A stretch of 64,000 bases of DNA from positions 62,001 through 126,000 of the forward strand of contig NZ_JACJQG010000017.1 of NCBI RefSeq assembly GCF_014696435.1. Direction: 5' to 3'. A program made the position numbers and the translations under genes. Under the pieces are notes generated by a model. That model was not told the origin of the DNA, did not search any database, and saw only the letters and a list, made by a program, of their open reading frames with translations. The stretch is from Calothrix anomala FACHB-343. GTDB lineage: Bacteria > Cyanobacteriota > Cyanobacteriia > Cyanobacteriales > Nostocaceae. Of this stretch, positions 38,007-47,117 are shown one piece after another. Position 1 is the first letter of the stretch, and each line of letters starts with the position of its first letter.

Positions 38007-40463
38007 ATGTCAGACGCTAATTTTATTGATACAGTGACACAAGAATCTGTTTACTCAGAATTATCGGAGCAATCGCCTGTTTTTACTTTGCGTCAAGAAG
38101 CGATCGCCCGCATTCGCAATAGTCTGCGTCCCGGACAACAACAAATGGCTGATTGGTATACGGGGCCTTTGGCTGTTTCTGCCGTTCCTGGTGCTGGTAA
38201 ATCTACGGGGATGGCGGCGGCGGCAGCGATCGCGATCGCGCGTCAGTATGAACTTGCAGCCCAAGCGCGTCAATCTTACCGTCGTCAATTGGTAGTAGTG
38301 ACTTTTACCCGCTCTGCTGCTGCTAATATTAAAGCTAAAATCCGCAAATATTTACGGGATGATTTATCTTTACCGCAAACGGGATTTGTTGTTTATACTT
38401 TACACGGTCTAGCTTTAAATATCGCTAGCCGTCATCCCGATTTATCTGGTTTACAGTTAGAAAATGTCACTTTAATTACACCAAATCAAAGTCACCGCTT
38501 CATCCGCACCGCAGTTGAGCAGTGGATTACCAAGAATCAAAGTACTTATTTGCGTTTATTAGAAGGTAGCCAATTTGACGGGGAGGAGACAGAAAGATTA
38601 CGGCGTCAATCGGTATTAAGAACAGAAGTTTTACCAGACTTAGCCACTACAGTTATTCATGAAGCCAAAAGTTCTGGTTTATCAGCCGATGATTTACGCA
38701 ATTGGAGTCAACAAACCACAGACCCATACGCAATTTTAAATGTAGCTGCTGGTTTGTATGCTGAATATGAGAATTTAATGCGATCGCGTGATTTTATCGA
38801 TTACGACGATATGATTTTAGCTGCATTGCGGGTGTTAGATAACGATAGCGCCCGCCGCATTGAGCAAAATCAAGTTTTCGCAGTTTTTGAAGACGAAGCT
38901 CAAGATTCTAGCCCTTTACAGACAAAGTTACTGGAGATTTTGGCGAGTGATGTGGGGAATATGGGGGACAAGGGGGACAAGGGAGACAGGGGGGATGGTT
39001 TTTATAATGGTAATCAGCAATCGTTGATTAATTTAGTGCGAGTTGGCGATCCGAACCAAGCTATTAACTCGACTTTTACCCCAGCCGATCCGATTTATTT
39101 TCGCCAATTTTGCGAAGAGTGCGATCGCTTGCAGAGATTGGCGACAATGGATCAAGCTGGGCGGAGTACGCGAATTATTCTGGAAGCGGCGAATTTTACC
39201 TTGGAATGGATTAATAGTTTTTACGGCGTTAAGATGCAGCAATCATCCCATGACTCGATTGCGTCTCTTCCCTTCCGTCCCCAGAGAATACGCTCTGTTG
39301 ATACTGGCGATCCTCAAAAAGATGCTAACCCCGCAGCAGTAGGAATGGGCTTAGAACTTTACACGCCTCGCGATATTCATCACACCGTAGAATTACTGTC
39401 TGGGCGGGTGATTGAATTATTTGCGGAAGACCCCTCAAAGGTAAGTGCAGCAATTTTAGTGCGGGAGAATCGCCAAGGACGCTGGTTAGCTGAGGCTTTA
39501 GAACCGATATGTAAAGAGCATAAAATTACACTTTATGATGTGGGCGAACGCGATCGCCGTTCCCAGATTCCCCAAGAAATTTTAGCTTTATTGCAATTTT
39601 GCGATCGCCCCCATTCTCCAGATTATCTCAAAGCTGCCCTGGAAGTACTTGTAGAACGTCAGCTAATTCCCACCCAAGACCTCAACGCCCTTGCTAGTTT
39701 ACCAGAAGAGTTTTTATACCCCGGCCCCTTAACAGCACCGCAAACGGAAAACGTCCACAAAGCCTCGCATTTGTGTCGGAGTTTACTGCGTGCCCGGTTA
39801 GAATTACCCATATACCAATTAATTTCCTTTTTGGCTTTAACTTTAAATTACGACCAAGCCGAACTAGCAACGGCAGACAAATTAGCAGAACGAGTAAATC
39901 AGCAAACTGCTGGTAATAGTTCGATGGGATCGATGCTGTCAGCTTTAAGTGAAATTGTCAGTTCTGAACGATTTGAAGCTGTAGAAACAGAAGACTTAGA
40001 AGCGCGTTACACCCGTAATGGTCAACTGACAATTATTACCATGCACAAAGCCAAAGGGCTAGATTGGGATTATGTTTTTCTTCCCTTTCTCCACGAAAAC
40101 TTAATACCTGGTAGGTTTTGGGTTCCACCTCAAAGCCAGTTTTTAGGTGACTTTACCTTATCAGAAGTAGCTCGCGCCCAAGTGCGTGCTGCTTTACACA
40201 ATGAATCACGTATACCAGAAGTCAACCAAGCGTGGGAAATTGCCAAACACCTGAAAACGGCTGAAGAATACCGTTTACTCTACGTAGCGATGACACGCGC
40301 CAAGCGCTTATTGTGGATGTCAGCAGCGCAAAAAGCACCTTTTACTTGGAGTAAACCAGAGAATTTACAAGAACAAGCACCTTGTCCGGTATTTCCGGCG
40401 TTAAAGCGCCAGTTTCCCAACGCTGTAATTTCTTTAGGGACGGCGGTTAAATCTGGTAGCTAG
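38007..40463 (+). CDS. UvrD/REP-family superfamily 1 DNA helicase
   Basis: 818-residue SF1A helicase. Walker A PGAGKST is at residues 61-67, motif Ia at VVTFTRSAAANIKAKI, motif II at AVFEDEAQDSS near 290, motif III/IV at LVRVGDPNQAIN, motif V at TIITMHKAKGLDWDYVF, and motif VI at RLLYVAMTRAKRLLWM. It is shorter than and divergent from UvrD and PcrA, so the exact repair role is not set. In motif II to III a 9-base repeat is inserted in frame at 38961-38996 and encodes GDKGDKGDRGD, a collagen-like stretch. The reading frame remains intact. Confidence 0.88.
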   Translation: MSDANFIDTVTQESVYSELSEQSPVFTLRQEAIARIRNSLRPGQQQMADWYTGPLAVSAVPGAGKSTGMAAAAAIAIARQYELAAQARQSYRRQLVVVTFTRSAAANIKAKIRKYLRDDLSLPQTGFVVYTLHGLALNIASRHPDLSGLQLENVTLITPNQSHRFIRTAVEQWITKNQSTYLRLLEGSQFDGEETERLRRQSVLRTEVLPDLATTVIHEAKSSGLSADDLRNWSQQTTDPYAILNVAAGLYAEYENLMRSRDFIDYDDMILAALRVLDNDSARRIEQNQVFAVFEDEAQDSSPLQTKLLEILASDVGNMGDKGDKGDRGDGFYNGNQQSLINLVRVGDPNQAINSTFTPADPIYFRQFCEECDRLQRLATMDQAGRSTRIILEAANFTLEWINSFYGVKMQQSSHDSIASLPFRPQRIRSVDTGDPQKDANPAAVGMGLELYTPRDIHHTVELLSGRVIELFAEDPSKVSAAILVRENRQGRWLAEALEPICKEHKITLYDVGERDRRSQIPQEILALLQFCDRPHSPDYLKAALEVLVERQLIPTQDLNALASLPEEFLYPGPLTAPQTENVHKASHLCRSLLRARLELPIYQLISFLALTLNYDQAELATADKLAERVNQQTAGNSSMGSMLSALSEIVSSERFEAVETEDLEARYTRNGQLTIITMHKAKGLDWDYVFLPFLHENLIPGRFWVPPQSQFLGDFTLSEVARAQVRAALHNESRIPEVNQAWEIAKHLKTAEEYRLLYVAMTRAKRLLWMSAAQKAPFTWSKPENLQEQAPCPVFPALKRQFPNAVISLGTAVKSGS
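38958..38998 (+). repeat. In-frame GGGGGACAA nonamer repeat inside the helicase gene
   Basis: Four 9-base units (GGGGGACAA and variants). The same nonamer occurs in spacers at 46437-46480 and 54850-54912. Because 9 is a multiple of 3, the frame is kept. Confidence 0.85.
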
Positions 40464-40573
40464 GAAAAATCAATTAATAATTGATAGGCGAAATATGGGC
40501 GCGTCCCTAAATTTTTTTGGTGAATTTGTGAACTGAGAATCTCCTGAATTCTATTCAGAAGATTGCCAATTTA

Positions 40574-41461
40574 TTAACAATCCACAACTCCCAATCTCAA
40601 TGCAATTCGCTGGTATTGGGTGGAGTCATAAAAAGTTCCTCTGTGCATTACTTGTGAGTTATCCCATAAAGTCACATCTCCTGGTTCCCAAACATGGGAA
40701 TATACAGGAGTGCGTTTTAAAACCGTCTCAAATAAATCTTGCCAATATTTTTGTGCGGCTTCTCGCTGATTTTCCATTCCCAGAGGAATTGCTGTATTCC
40801 AAGAACCTAAATATAACCCTTTTTGTCCGGTAACCTTGTGAGTAGAAACGATAGGATGAACTTTTTTTGGAGCATCATCCCATGCAATATTTGGCCGCGC
40901 AAATATGGGGGACATTTGGTACATTGAGATTTCTGCTAATTCTTGTTGCTGGCTAGAATCGAGATTGTTATAAGCTTCGACTAAATCTAAATACTCTGTA
41001 GTGTGAGGTTGCCCATTTTCTCCCTCTTCCGGAACTTTTATACTGTAGAGCATGACAACATACAGCGCATTCATATCCAATTCTTCTATTCTGGGTACGC
41101 CATCTTTATCCTGATGCCACACTCTAGCTCCATAAATCTTTTCCGCAGGTTCTTGATCAAATCCTTTAGGATTACCCAAAATTGCTGTATATTGGCTCTG
41201 AATATCGGGAGTGATATCGGGGTCTAAAGTAAAAGAATTACGCCCAAACATTAAGCTACCAAAAGTTTTTCTGGCAAATTCTTCTAACTCAGATGCAGTC
41301 AAGTTTTGATTTTTGACAACAACTACACCATGTTTCCATAGAGATTGTTTCAACTCATGTTTTTGTGCATCTGTGAGATTAAGTAAGTTACATCCCGGCA
41401 GAACTTCCAATCCTAGCCTGGATTGATATGCTGTTGCTCTTAAGGCATTTTTGATGGTCAT
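40574..41461 (-). CDS. TauD/TfdA-family Fe(II)/2-oxoglutarate dioxygenase
   Basis: 295 residues. The iron ligands are the HxD in VWHQDKDG (about residue 117) and the distal His in DNSQVMHRGTFYDSTQYQ, followed by the 2-oxoglutarate Arg in RIALRLG. Family members hydroxylate small substrates such as taurine, or act in natural product pathways. No sulfonate transport or biosynthetic genes lie beside it, so the substrate is unknown. GAGGA six bases before the ATG supports the start. Confidence 0.9.
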   Translation of the reverse strand: MTIKNALRATAYQSRLGLEVLPGCNLLNLTDAQKHELKQSLWKHGVVVVKNQNLTASELEEFARKTFGSLMFGRNSFTLDPDITPDIQSQYTAILGNPKGFDQEPAEKIYGARVWHQDKDGVPRIEELDMNALYVVMLYSIKVPEEGENGQPHTTEYLDLVEAYNNLDSSQQQELAEISMYQMSPIFARPNIAWDDAPKKVHPIVSTHKVTGQKGLYLGSWNTAIPLGMENQREAAQKYWQDLFETVLKRTPVYSHVWEPGDVTLWDNSQVMHRGTFYDSTQYQRIALRLGVVDC

Positions 41462-41997
41462 AAGAGTTCCTCTTGCTAAATCATAGAATCCCTACAATCG
41501 CATTCAACCTCAAACTTGTAATTAAAAACTTATCTGGAAATATTTCGCTTAACCAATAATATTGCCGTTTTTACATGCTTATACTTTGCATTCACTACAG
41601 CAGATGGAATGCAACAAATGTGTCTAATCTTTACGAAATCTAAATTTGAGTACTTGTCAGTTAAAAAATTTGAGGTGCGATCGCTTAACGAAAGCATGAA
41701 AATTACAGCCTTTAAATTAGTTTAAAGGATAAAAGACCTCTTTTAACTAAAGCAGCGATCGCATTCTTTCGTGTAGAGGCAAGAAATGCGATCGCAGTGA
41801 CGAATTAAAAGTTAATATTTTTTTGTGATTATCAGCTTTAATTTAGACAGCACAAACTTTTCATCAGCAGTAGGAGCGGGTTGAGAGATATAAACAATCA
41901 TTTACCTCGCCCCTCAGGCTTATGTAAAAATAGAACGTGTAATTTTCAAGTTGTCTTTATCACAAAATTCAGCTTGAAAACTCTTGCTAATTATTTC
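41462..41997. other. Spacer upstream of the dioxygenase gene
   Basis: Non-coding, with three HIP1 or near-HIP1 sites (about 41678, 41755 and 41789). No repeat array, hairpin or frame was seen. Confidence 0.5.
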
Positions 41998-42432
41998 TTA
42001 AGAGTTGACATTTGATGATGATTGCTTTTGCCAAAGGCGATCGCGAATTAATTGTAATTGCTCTTGAGTACTAACAGGACTACGGGGCGATGGTAAGTCT
42101 GTATTCGGCCAACTTGGTAAATTATGACAGGGACAACTTAAGGCTGGCATCCCCAAATTGCGCATTGCTACTGGCATATTGCAACGACTACAGGGTAACA
42201 TTTCCCATGTAGGTGTCAGGAGTTCGCCAATTGTTTCACTAGTTCCTTCTAAATACGATTCATCCGCGCGATCGCGAATTTCTTGCCAACAGTTTTCAAA
42301 TTCTGAACTATAGCTATCACCTTTCAGCACTGGTTGCGGCAACAAAGATGCCATACCATTGCCTACAACTACCTTTTTACCTAGCTGAAACCAGTAGGCT
42401 AAATATCTTTTAACGTCTTTTTCAGTTGCCAT
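41998..42432 (-). CDS. Small conserved protein with a zinc-ribbon-like Cys cluster
   Basis: 144 residues, cytoplasmic. The N-terminal half (DVKRYLAYWFQLGKKVVVGN) and the acidic CWQEIRDRADESYLEGTSET segment look conserved. Near residues 80-105 there is CSRC then CPCH, four Cys and a His in CxxC and CxCH arrangement, which suggests metal binding. I recognise no named family. It probably precedes nothing in an operon; cobU lies 157 bases upstream on the same strand, beyond heptamer repeats. Confidence 0.65.
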   Translation of the reverse strand: MATEKDVKRYLAYWFQLGKKVVVGNGMASLLPQPVLKGDSYSSEFENCWQEIRDRADESYLEGTSETIGELLTPTWEMLPCSRCNMPVAMRNLGMPALSCPCHNLPSWPNTDLPSPRSPVSTQEQLQLIRDRLWQKQSSSNVNS

Positions 42433-42510
42433 ACCTTTAATTCTAAATTTAAGCTGGGAACTTTAGGTCATTAAATCTTGAATAAACTATTAAGAAGCGA
42501 GATACATCGG

Positions 42511-42560
42511 TCATTAGTTATTAGTCATTAGTCATTAGTCATTAGTCATTGGTCATTTGT
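42511..42560. repeat. TCATTAG heptamer array
   Basis: Six to seven tandem heptamers (TCATTAG and TTATTAG variants) lie between cobU and the Cys-cluster gene. Confidence 0.9.
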
Positions 42561-42588
42561 ATCCTTTTTCTTCCTTACACCTCTTCCT

Positions 42589-43137
42589 TTATTCCCTGGG
42601 AGGTGGTAATGGTGTGCCAAGAGTGCTGAGATTCAAAACATGACCCCCAGTAACTAGATATACGGTATCGCAAAGAATAGCTAATTGACGTACCAAAGAA
42701 CCCAGGCGATCGCGGAATAGCCGTCCGCTAGGATAAGCCGGAACTAAACCCCATCCAACTTCCTCGGCAACAAATATCATATCTGCCGCAACGAGCTGTA
42801 CAGTTTCTAACAATTCTGCTATCTTGTTGTCCCAACTAATTTTGTCTTCCTCTAAAAAATTAGCTACCCAAGTGCCCAAAGAATCAACTAGAAGGCAGGT
42901 GTTTGGCGTGGCTGCGGCTAAAGTCGCAGATAATTCCATAGGTACACTCAGAGTTAACCAATCTTGGGGACGCCGATTTTGGTGTGCTTGAATGCGTTTT
43001 TGCCATTCTTCATCGCCAGGATATTCTGCTGCTGTGGCTACATACACAACCACCTTTTGTGAATGCATCGCCAGATTTTCTGCCCATTCACTTTTACCAG
43101 ATCTAGCTGGCCCTGTAACTAAGATAACTTTACCCAA
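42589..43137 (-). CDS. cobU: Adenosylcobinamide kinase / guanylyltransferase
   Basis: Phosphorylates adenosylcobinamide and transfers GMP to it in the assembly of the lower part of cobalamin. The 182 residues show the P-loop GPARSGKSEWAENLA at the N-terminus, the HQNRRPQDWLTL segment with the guanylylated His region, LLVDSLGTWVANFL and FVAEEVGWGLVPAYPSGRLFRD. All are family signatures. The start is TTG 43137 with AAGG seven bases ahead; no better ATG exists. No other cob genes are in the window. Confidence 0.92.
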   Translation of the reverse strand: MGKVILVTGPARSGKSEWAENLAMHSQKVVVYVATAAEYPGDEEWQKRIQAHQNRRPQDWLTLSVPMELSATLAAATPNTCLLVDSLGTWVANFLEEDKISWDNKIAELLETVQLVAADMIFVAEEVGWGLVPAYPSGRLFRDRLGSLVRQLAILCDTVYLVTGGHVLNLSTLGTPLPPPRE

Positions 43138-43349
43138 AGCCTTATCCTTACTCTGTTTAATTGATTTGGGTTACAATGTCTAAACTTAATTTTTACCTTG
43201 AGGGATGAGATTGTTGGTTTTAAATATCTTTTAAGAGATAAAATTAGCACCAGCATCATTGATGCAAAATTGGCATAAGCCAAAAATCCCAACAACCCCA
43301 TTCTGAATTATTTAACACTACTGGGGACAGCAAATTTCAGGATATTTTT

Positions 43350-44165
43350 ATGAAAGCAGGCTGGAAACGTATTGAGGCAACTCTACACGATTTAGGGACG
43401 AAAACTGCCGCAGACAATGCTGAAGCAGGGGCTTCGCCAAAGCGGCCTTTCTCTTTTAGAATCAGCGTTGGGGCAACTGAATCTAAAGATGGTGATGTCA
43501 CTTCATCATCCCAGGAGCTAAATACACAAGGAGCAACAATCGATTTAAGTGCAGATCCCCAGGGTAATTTTTCTGACGCCGAAAATGGCTTTTCTCAACA
43601 TAACCCAGTACAGGCTTTTTCGACACAAGAAACAGGTGGTAAAGCACCTAGCCTACCTAAATTTAAAACCCCTACTTTTAGTAATCATCGCCACGGTGCT
43701 AATCCAGGATTGGCAATGAATCTGCTGAAGGAGATTGAAGAACAGGTTGTAGGTTGGGAGAAAGAACTCAAAAATATTCTTAAGCAAATTCAAGATGTTT
43801 ATTTAGAAGGGCCGATTGTTAATGGTTGGCTAGAATCCAATCCCCAGGAAACAGAACAGGGAGGAAAAGCCACCTTACGCCATGCAGAAGTCGATCGCCT
43901 GATGGACTATGTGGAAGAGATTTGTGCTACCAATGCCAAGTTATCGCAATCTGGGCGCACAGGTTACCGTCTGTGCGGTGTAGATGATACGGGTAAAGTT
44001 TGGACACGTCCCTGTCCCCCCGATCAAGTGGCTTCTGTGAGTATGGCGATCGCGCGTTACCAAAAATTACGCCAACTATTAGGGCGCAAGCAGTACTTGG
44101 AAACCCGCCTCAGTCAATTAGCTGAGACTTTGGTGATTTTGCACAGTCATATACAACAAGCGTAA
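43350..44165 (+). CDS. Conserved cyanobacterial protein of unknown function
   Basis: 271 residues. Residues 1-115 are polar and probably disordered apart from a conserved start (MKAGWKRIEATLHDLG). Residues 125-270 are helical, with MNLLKEIEEQVVGWEKELK, the motif GYRLCGVDDTGKVWTRPCPP (about 211-230) and a last coiled-coil-like helix. Two Cys flank the central motif. I recognise it only as a cyanobacterial family without a known role. Confidence 0.7.
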   Translation: MKAGWKRIEATLHDLGTKTAADNAEAGASPKRPFSFRISVGATESKDGDVTSSSQELNTQGATIDLSADPQGNFSDAENGFSQHNPVQAFSTQETGGKAPSLPKFKTPTFSNHRHGANPGLAMNLLKEIEEQVVGWEKELKNILKQIQDVYLEGPIVNGWLESNPQETEQGGKATLRHAEVDRLMDYVEEICATNAKLSQSGRTGYRLCGVDDTGKVWTRPCPPDQVASVSMAIARYQKLRQLLGRKQYLETRLSQLAETLVILHSHIQQA

Positions 44166-44466
44166 AGTTCGTCATATTATTTCCGAAAAAACTCGGTTGG
44201 TGAGTCTGTAATTTTTGGGATAGATTGGCAGGCACTAGGTAAATATTTAATGTTGTCAGTAGGGGCGGGTTTATTTGTATTATTTCTAATCGGCGAAGAT
44301 ATCTGTGAACCCGCCCGTACAGTAGTCAGTAGTAAAGGCGGTTTTCATCTGTCCTTAACAAGACAGAGTTATTCAACTTTCTGCAAAACGACTGTACAGA
44401 CGTAATTAATTGCGTCGCTGATAATTGACAAGTTAAGGGCAATAAAAATCACAACCACCGCTACCT
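44166..44466. repeat. Spacer with decayed palindrome copy 7
   Basis: A GGGGCGGGTT...AACCCGCCC inverted pair lies at about 44262-44318. A decayed member of the 18-base palindrome family (GACGTAATTAATTGCGTC) lies at 44399-44416. No coding sequence was seen. Confidence 0.6.
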
Positions 44467-45396
44467 ATGCCAGATACTCAAATCTCTGCCATTATTTGCA
44501 CTCACAATCGAGACACCTATTTAGGTGCAGCGATTGATAGTCTATTGGCGCAGGATTTTCCGGCTGAGTTTGAAGTTGTGGTAGTAGACAATGGATCGAG
44601 CGATCGCACTTGTGAAGTTGTCGCCAAAAGAGCCAGCAATCCCCGTCTTAAATATATCTTTGAACCAATTTTAGGGTTATCTGTAGCTCGGAATACCGGC
44701 GCAAAAGTCGCTAGTAGTGAAATTCTCGCCTATCTAGATGATGATGCAGTGGCGAGCGATCGCTGGTTGCAAGTGTTATATCATGCCTACCAAAATAATC
44801 CCAAATTAGCGATCGCGGGTGGTAAAGTTACCCTTATCTGGCCGCAAAATGTTTCTCAACCAAAATGGCTATCTCCTGGATTAGCTGCTAACTTGGGTGC
44901 ATACGATTTGGGTGAGAACATCATTTATATTCATCAACCAGGTTTAACCCCTAGAGGACTAAACTATTCTATCCGTCGTTCCTTCTTGATAGAAATTGGC
45001 GGTTTCGATACCCATCTTGGCAGAGTGGGGAAAAATTTATTATCAAATGAAGAACTACAAATGACAGAATGCGCCCTCAAAAAAGGATGGCAAGTTGCTT
45101 ATCTACCAGAGGCGCTAGTAGCTCATAATGTTGCACCAGAACGCTTAAATCGTTCCTGGTTTTTAAACCGAGGTTGGTGGCAAGGTATTAGTGAATGTTA
45201 TCGCGAACAGCTTACTGGTAAAGCAGGTATCAGCCAATTGCAACGGGGCGGCGAACGATTTCTTAGGGGTTTATATAAAGCATTACAACATTTCCGCGAT
45301 CCAGCAGAACGCTTTGACAAACTTGTTTACGCTTACGGTCAAATTGGTTATTTAAATGCTGCGATTCAGGGAATTTTTTCTAAATTCATTGAATAA
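44467..45396 (+). CDS. Family 2 glycosyltransferase
   Basis: 309-residue GT-A fold transferase. The N-terminal ISAIICTHNRDTYLGAAIDS and VVVDNGSSDRT bind the nucleotide-sugar. The metal-binding DDD is in LAYLDDDAVASDRW and the late NEELQMTECALKKGW resembles the catalytic ED region. There is no membrane helix. With the next two genes it forms an exopolysaccharide-type set, similar in make-up to parts of the hormogonium polysaccharide (hps) loci of Nostoc. The sugar and acceptor are unknown. Confidence 0.85.
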   Translation: MPDTQISAIICTHNRDTYLGAAIDSLLAQDFPAEFEVVVVDNGSSDRTCEVVAKRASNPRLKYIFEPILGLSVARNTGAKVASSEILAYLDDDAVASDRWLQVLYHAYQNNPKLAIAGGKVTLIWPQNVSQPKWLSPGLAANLGAYDLGENIIYIHQPGLTPRGLNYSIRRSFLIEIGGFDTHLGRVGKNLLSNEELQMTECALKKGWQVAYLPEALVAHNVAPERLNRSWFLNRGWWQGISECYREQLTGKAGISQLQRGGERFLRGLYKALQHFRDPAERFDKLVYAYGQIGYLNAAIQGIFSKFIE

Positions 45397-45504
45397 CGCA
45401 GAAGGCAGGAGGCAGAAGAAATAAGGAAGATTACTGATATTTAATTAATTCTTGAATTTAAACTACCTACTCTTCAATAACGAGTAGCCTATATAAAATT
45501 TTAT

Positions 45505-46434
45505 ATGCCATTTAAAATACCCGTTTCTGTATTAATTCCCGCTAAAAACGAAGAAGCAAATTTACCAGCCTGTCTAACTAGCCTGCAGATGGCTGATGAA
45601 ATTTTCTTAGTAGATTCTCAAAGTCAGGATAATAGCATCGCTATTGCAGAGAGTTTCGGTACTAAAATTGTGCAATTTAAATTTAATGGTAGCTGGCCAA
45701 AAAAGAAAAATTGGTCTTTAGATAATCTACCATTTCGCAATGAATGGGTATTAATTGTTGATTGCGACGAAAGAATTACGCCAGAATTATGGCAAGAAAT
45801 TGCCCAAGTAATTAATAATAATGAATATGCAGGTTATTATCTTAACCGTCGGGTATTTTTCTTAGGTAAATGGATTCGTCACGGTGGTAAATATCCCGAT
45901 TGGAATCTGCGTTTATTTAAGCATAAACAAGGTCGCTACGAAAATCTCCATACAGAAGATATTCCCAACACTGGCGATAATGAAGTTCACGAACATGTAG
46001 TTTTAAATGGAAAAGTCGGTTATCTCAAAAACGATATGTTGCATGAAGATTTCCGCGACCTTTATCACTGGTTAGAAAGACATAACCGTTATTCTAATTG
46101 GGAAGCGCGTGTATATTACAATCTGCTGACGAATAGAGATGAAGGTGGAACTATTGGCGCAAATTTATTTGGTGATGCTGTACAACGCAAACGCTTTTTA
46201 AAAAAATTATGGGTACATTTACCATTTAAACCATTACTAAGATTCATATTATTCTATATTATTCAGCTTGGTTTTTTAGATGGCAAAGCTGGCTATATTT
46301 ATGGACGACTATTAAGTCAATATGAATATCAAATTGGCGTAAAACTCTACGAATTACGCAACTGTGGCGGTACGTTAAATACCGAAAAATCTCCGCCATT
46401 ACCATCATCTTTAGGGCTAGGAGCTAGGGGCTAG
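45505..46434 (+). CDS. Family 2 glycosyltransferase (WaaE/KdtX-like)
   Basis: 309 residues. The N-terminal PVSVLIPAKNEEANLPACL and LVDSQSQDNS form the UDP-sugar site and VLIVDCDERITPEL carries the DxD. The tract YLNRRVFFLGKWIRHGGKYPD, then WNLRLFK, is characteristic of the WaaE/KdtX-type transferases. A C-terminal amphipathic or membrane-associated segment (PLLRFILFYIIQLGFLDG) is present. It lies 108 bases after the previous GT2 gene. Confidence 0.86.
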   Translation: MPFKIPVSVLIPAKNEEANLPACLTSLQMADEIFLVDSQSQDNSIAIAESFGTKIVQFKFNGSWPKKKNWSLDNLPFRNEWVLIVDCDERITPELWQEIAQVINNNEYAGYYLNRRVFFLGKWIRHGGKYPDWNLRLFKHKQGRYENLHTEDIPNTGDNEVHEHVVLNGKVGYLKNDMLHEDFRDLYHWLERHNRYSNWEARVYYNLLTNRDEGGTIGANLFGDAVQRKRFLKKLWVHLPFKPLLRFILFYIIQLGFLDGKAGYIYGRLLSQYEYQIGVKLYELRNCGGTLNTEKSPPLPSSLGLGARG

Positions 46435-46436
46435 AA

Positions 46437-46530
46437 GGGGGACAAGGAAGACAAGGAGGACAAGGAAGACAAGGAGGACAAATGACAAATGACAAATGAC
46501 AAATGACAAATGACAAATGACAAATACCCA
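46437..46530. repeat. GGGGGACAA nonamers running into TGACAAA heptamers
   Basis: Nonamers at 46437-46480 pass directly into five or six TGACAAA heptamers (46481-46524), then CCCAATG units. The array includes the start codon and first codons of the acetyltransferase gene. Confidence 0.9.
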
Positions 46531-47103
46531 ATGCCCAATGCCCAGCCTTTTGTAGATTTACGCAAGTATGACCAATCATGGTTCGATCGCGGTCGTCCTG
46601 GTTGGTATATTTTGCTATGGTGGTTTGTACAAGCGATCGCATTTCCTCTGACTCCCCAACCGTTGAATAACCTCCGTTGTGCATTGCTGCGGCTGTTTGG
46701 GGCAAAGATTGGTAAAGGCGTATTTATCCGCCCTACAGCACGTTTCACCTATCCTTGGAAGGTTTCTATAGGCGACTATAGCTGGATTGGTGATGATGTA
46801 GTTTTATATAGCCTGGATTATATTTATATCGGTCAACACTGCGTAATTTCCCATAAATCTTACCTTTGTACTGGTAGCCATGATATTCATGACCCTGCAT
46901 TTGGGTTAAAAACAGCTACTATTACCATCGGTAATGGCGTCTGGGTAGCAGCAGATTGTTTTGTTGCACCGGGGGTAGAAATTGGCGCAAATGCTGTGAT
47001 TGGCGCTCGTAGTAGTGTTTTCAGTACAATGCCATCGGGACAAGTTTGTATGGGTAGTCCCTGTCGTCCCCATTATCCCAGATTCCCAGAATCTTCTAAT
47101 TAG
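46510..47103 (+). CDS. WcaF-like hexapeptide acetyltransferase
   Basis: 197 residues, left-handed beta-helix acyltransferase probably adding acetyl groups to an exopolysaccharide. The hexapeptide region runs from about 85 to 180 (VSIGDYSWIGDDVVLYSLDY; YIGQHCVISHKSYLCTGSHD; GVEIGANAVIGARSSVF) with the active-site His in TGSHDIHD. The first 11 residues (MTNDKYPMPNA) are encoded by heptamer repeats; ATG 46531 is an alternative start. It resembles the HpsU-type acetyltransferases of hormogonium polysaccharide loci. Confidence 0.87.
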   Translation: MTNDKYPMPNAQPFVDLRKYDQSWFDRGRPGWYILLWWFVQAIAFPLTPQPLNNLRCALLRLFGAKIGKGVFIRPTARFTYPWKVSIGDYSWIGDDVVLYSLDYIYIGQHCVISHKSYLCTGSHDIHDPAFGLKTATITIGNGVWVAADCFVAPGVEIGANAVIGARSSVFSTMPSGQVCMGSPCRPHYPRFPESSN

Positions 47104-47117
47104 GCGTTAACTAATCC

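Noticed and set aside
38958-38998. Collagen-like adhesin segment
   Set aside because: The GDK repeats lie inside a complete SF1 helicase and derive from a spacer nonamer.
40574-41461. Dioxygenase as part of a natural product cluster
   Set aside because: Neighbours are a helicase and a Cys-cluster protein; no PKS, NRPS or RiPP enzymes are nearby.
46437-46530. CRISPR or minisatellite gene
   Set aside because: Direct 9- and 7-base tandem units without spacers; ordinary STRR arrays.
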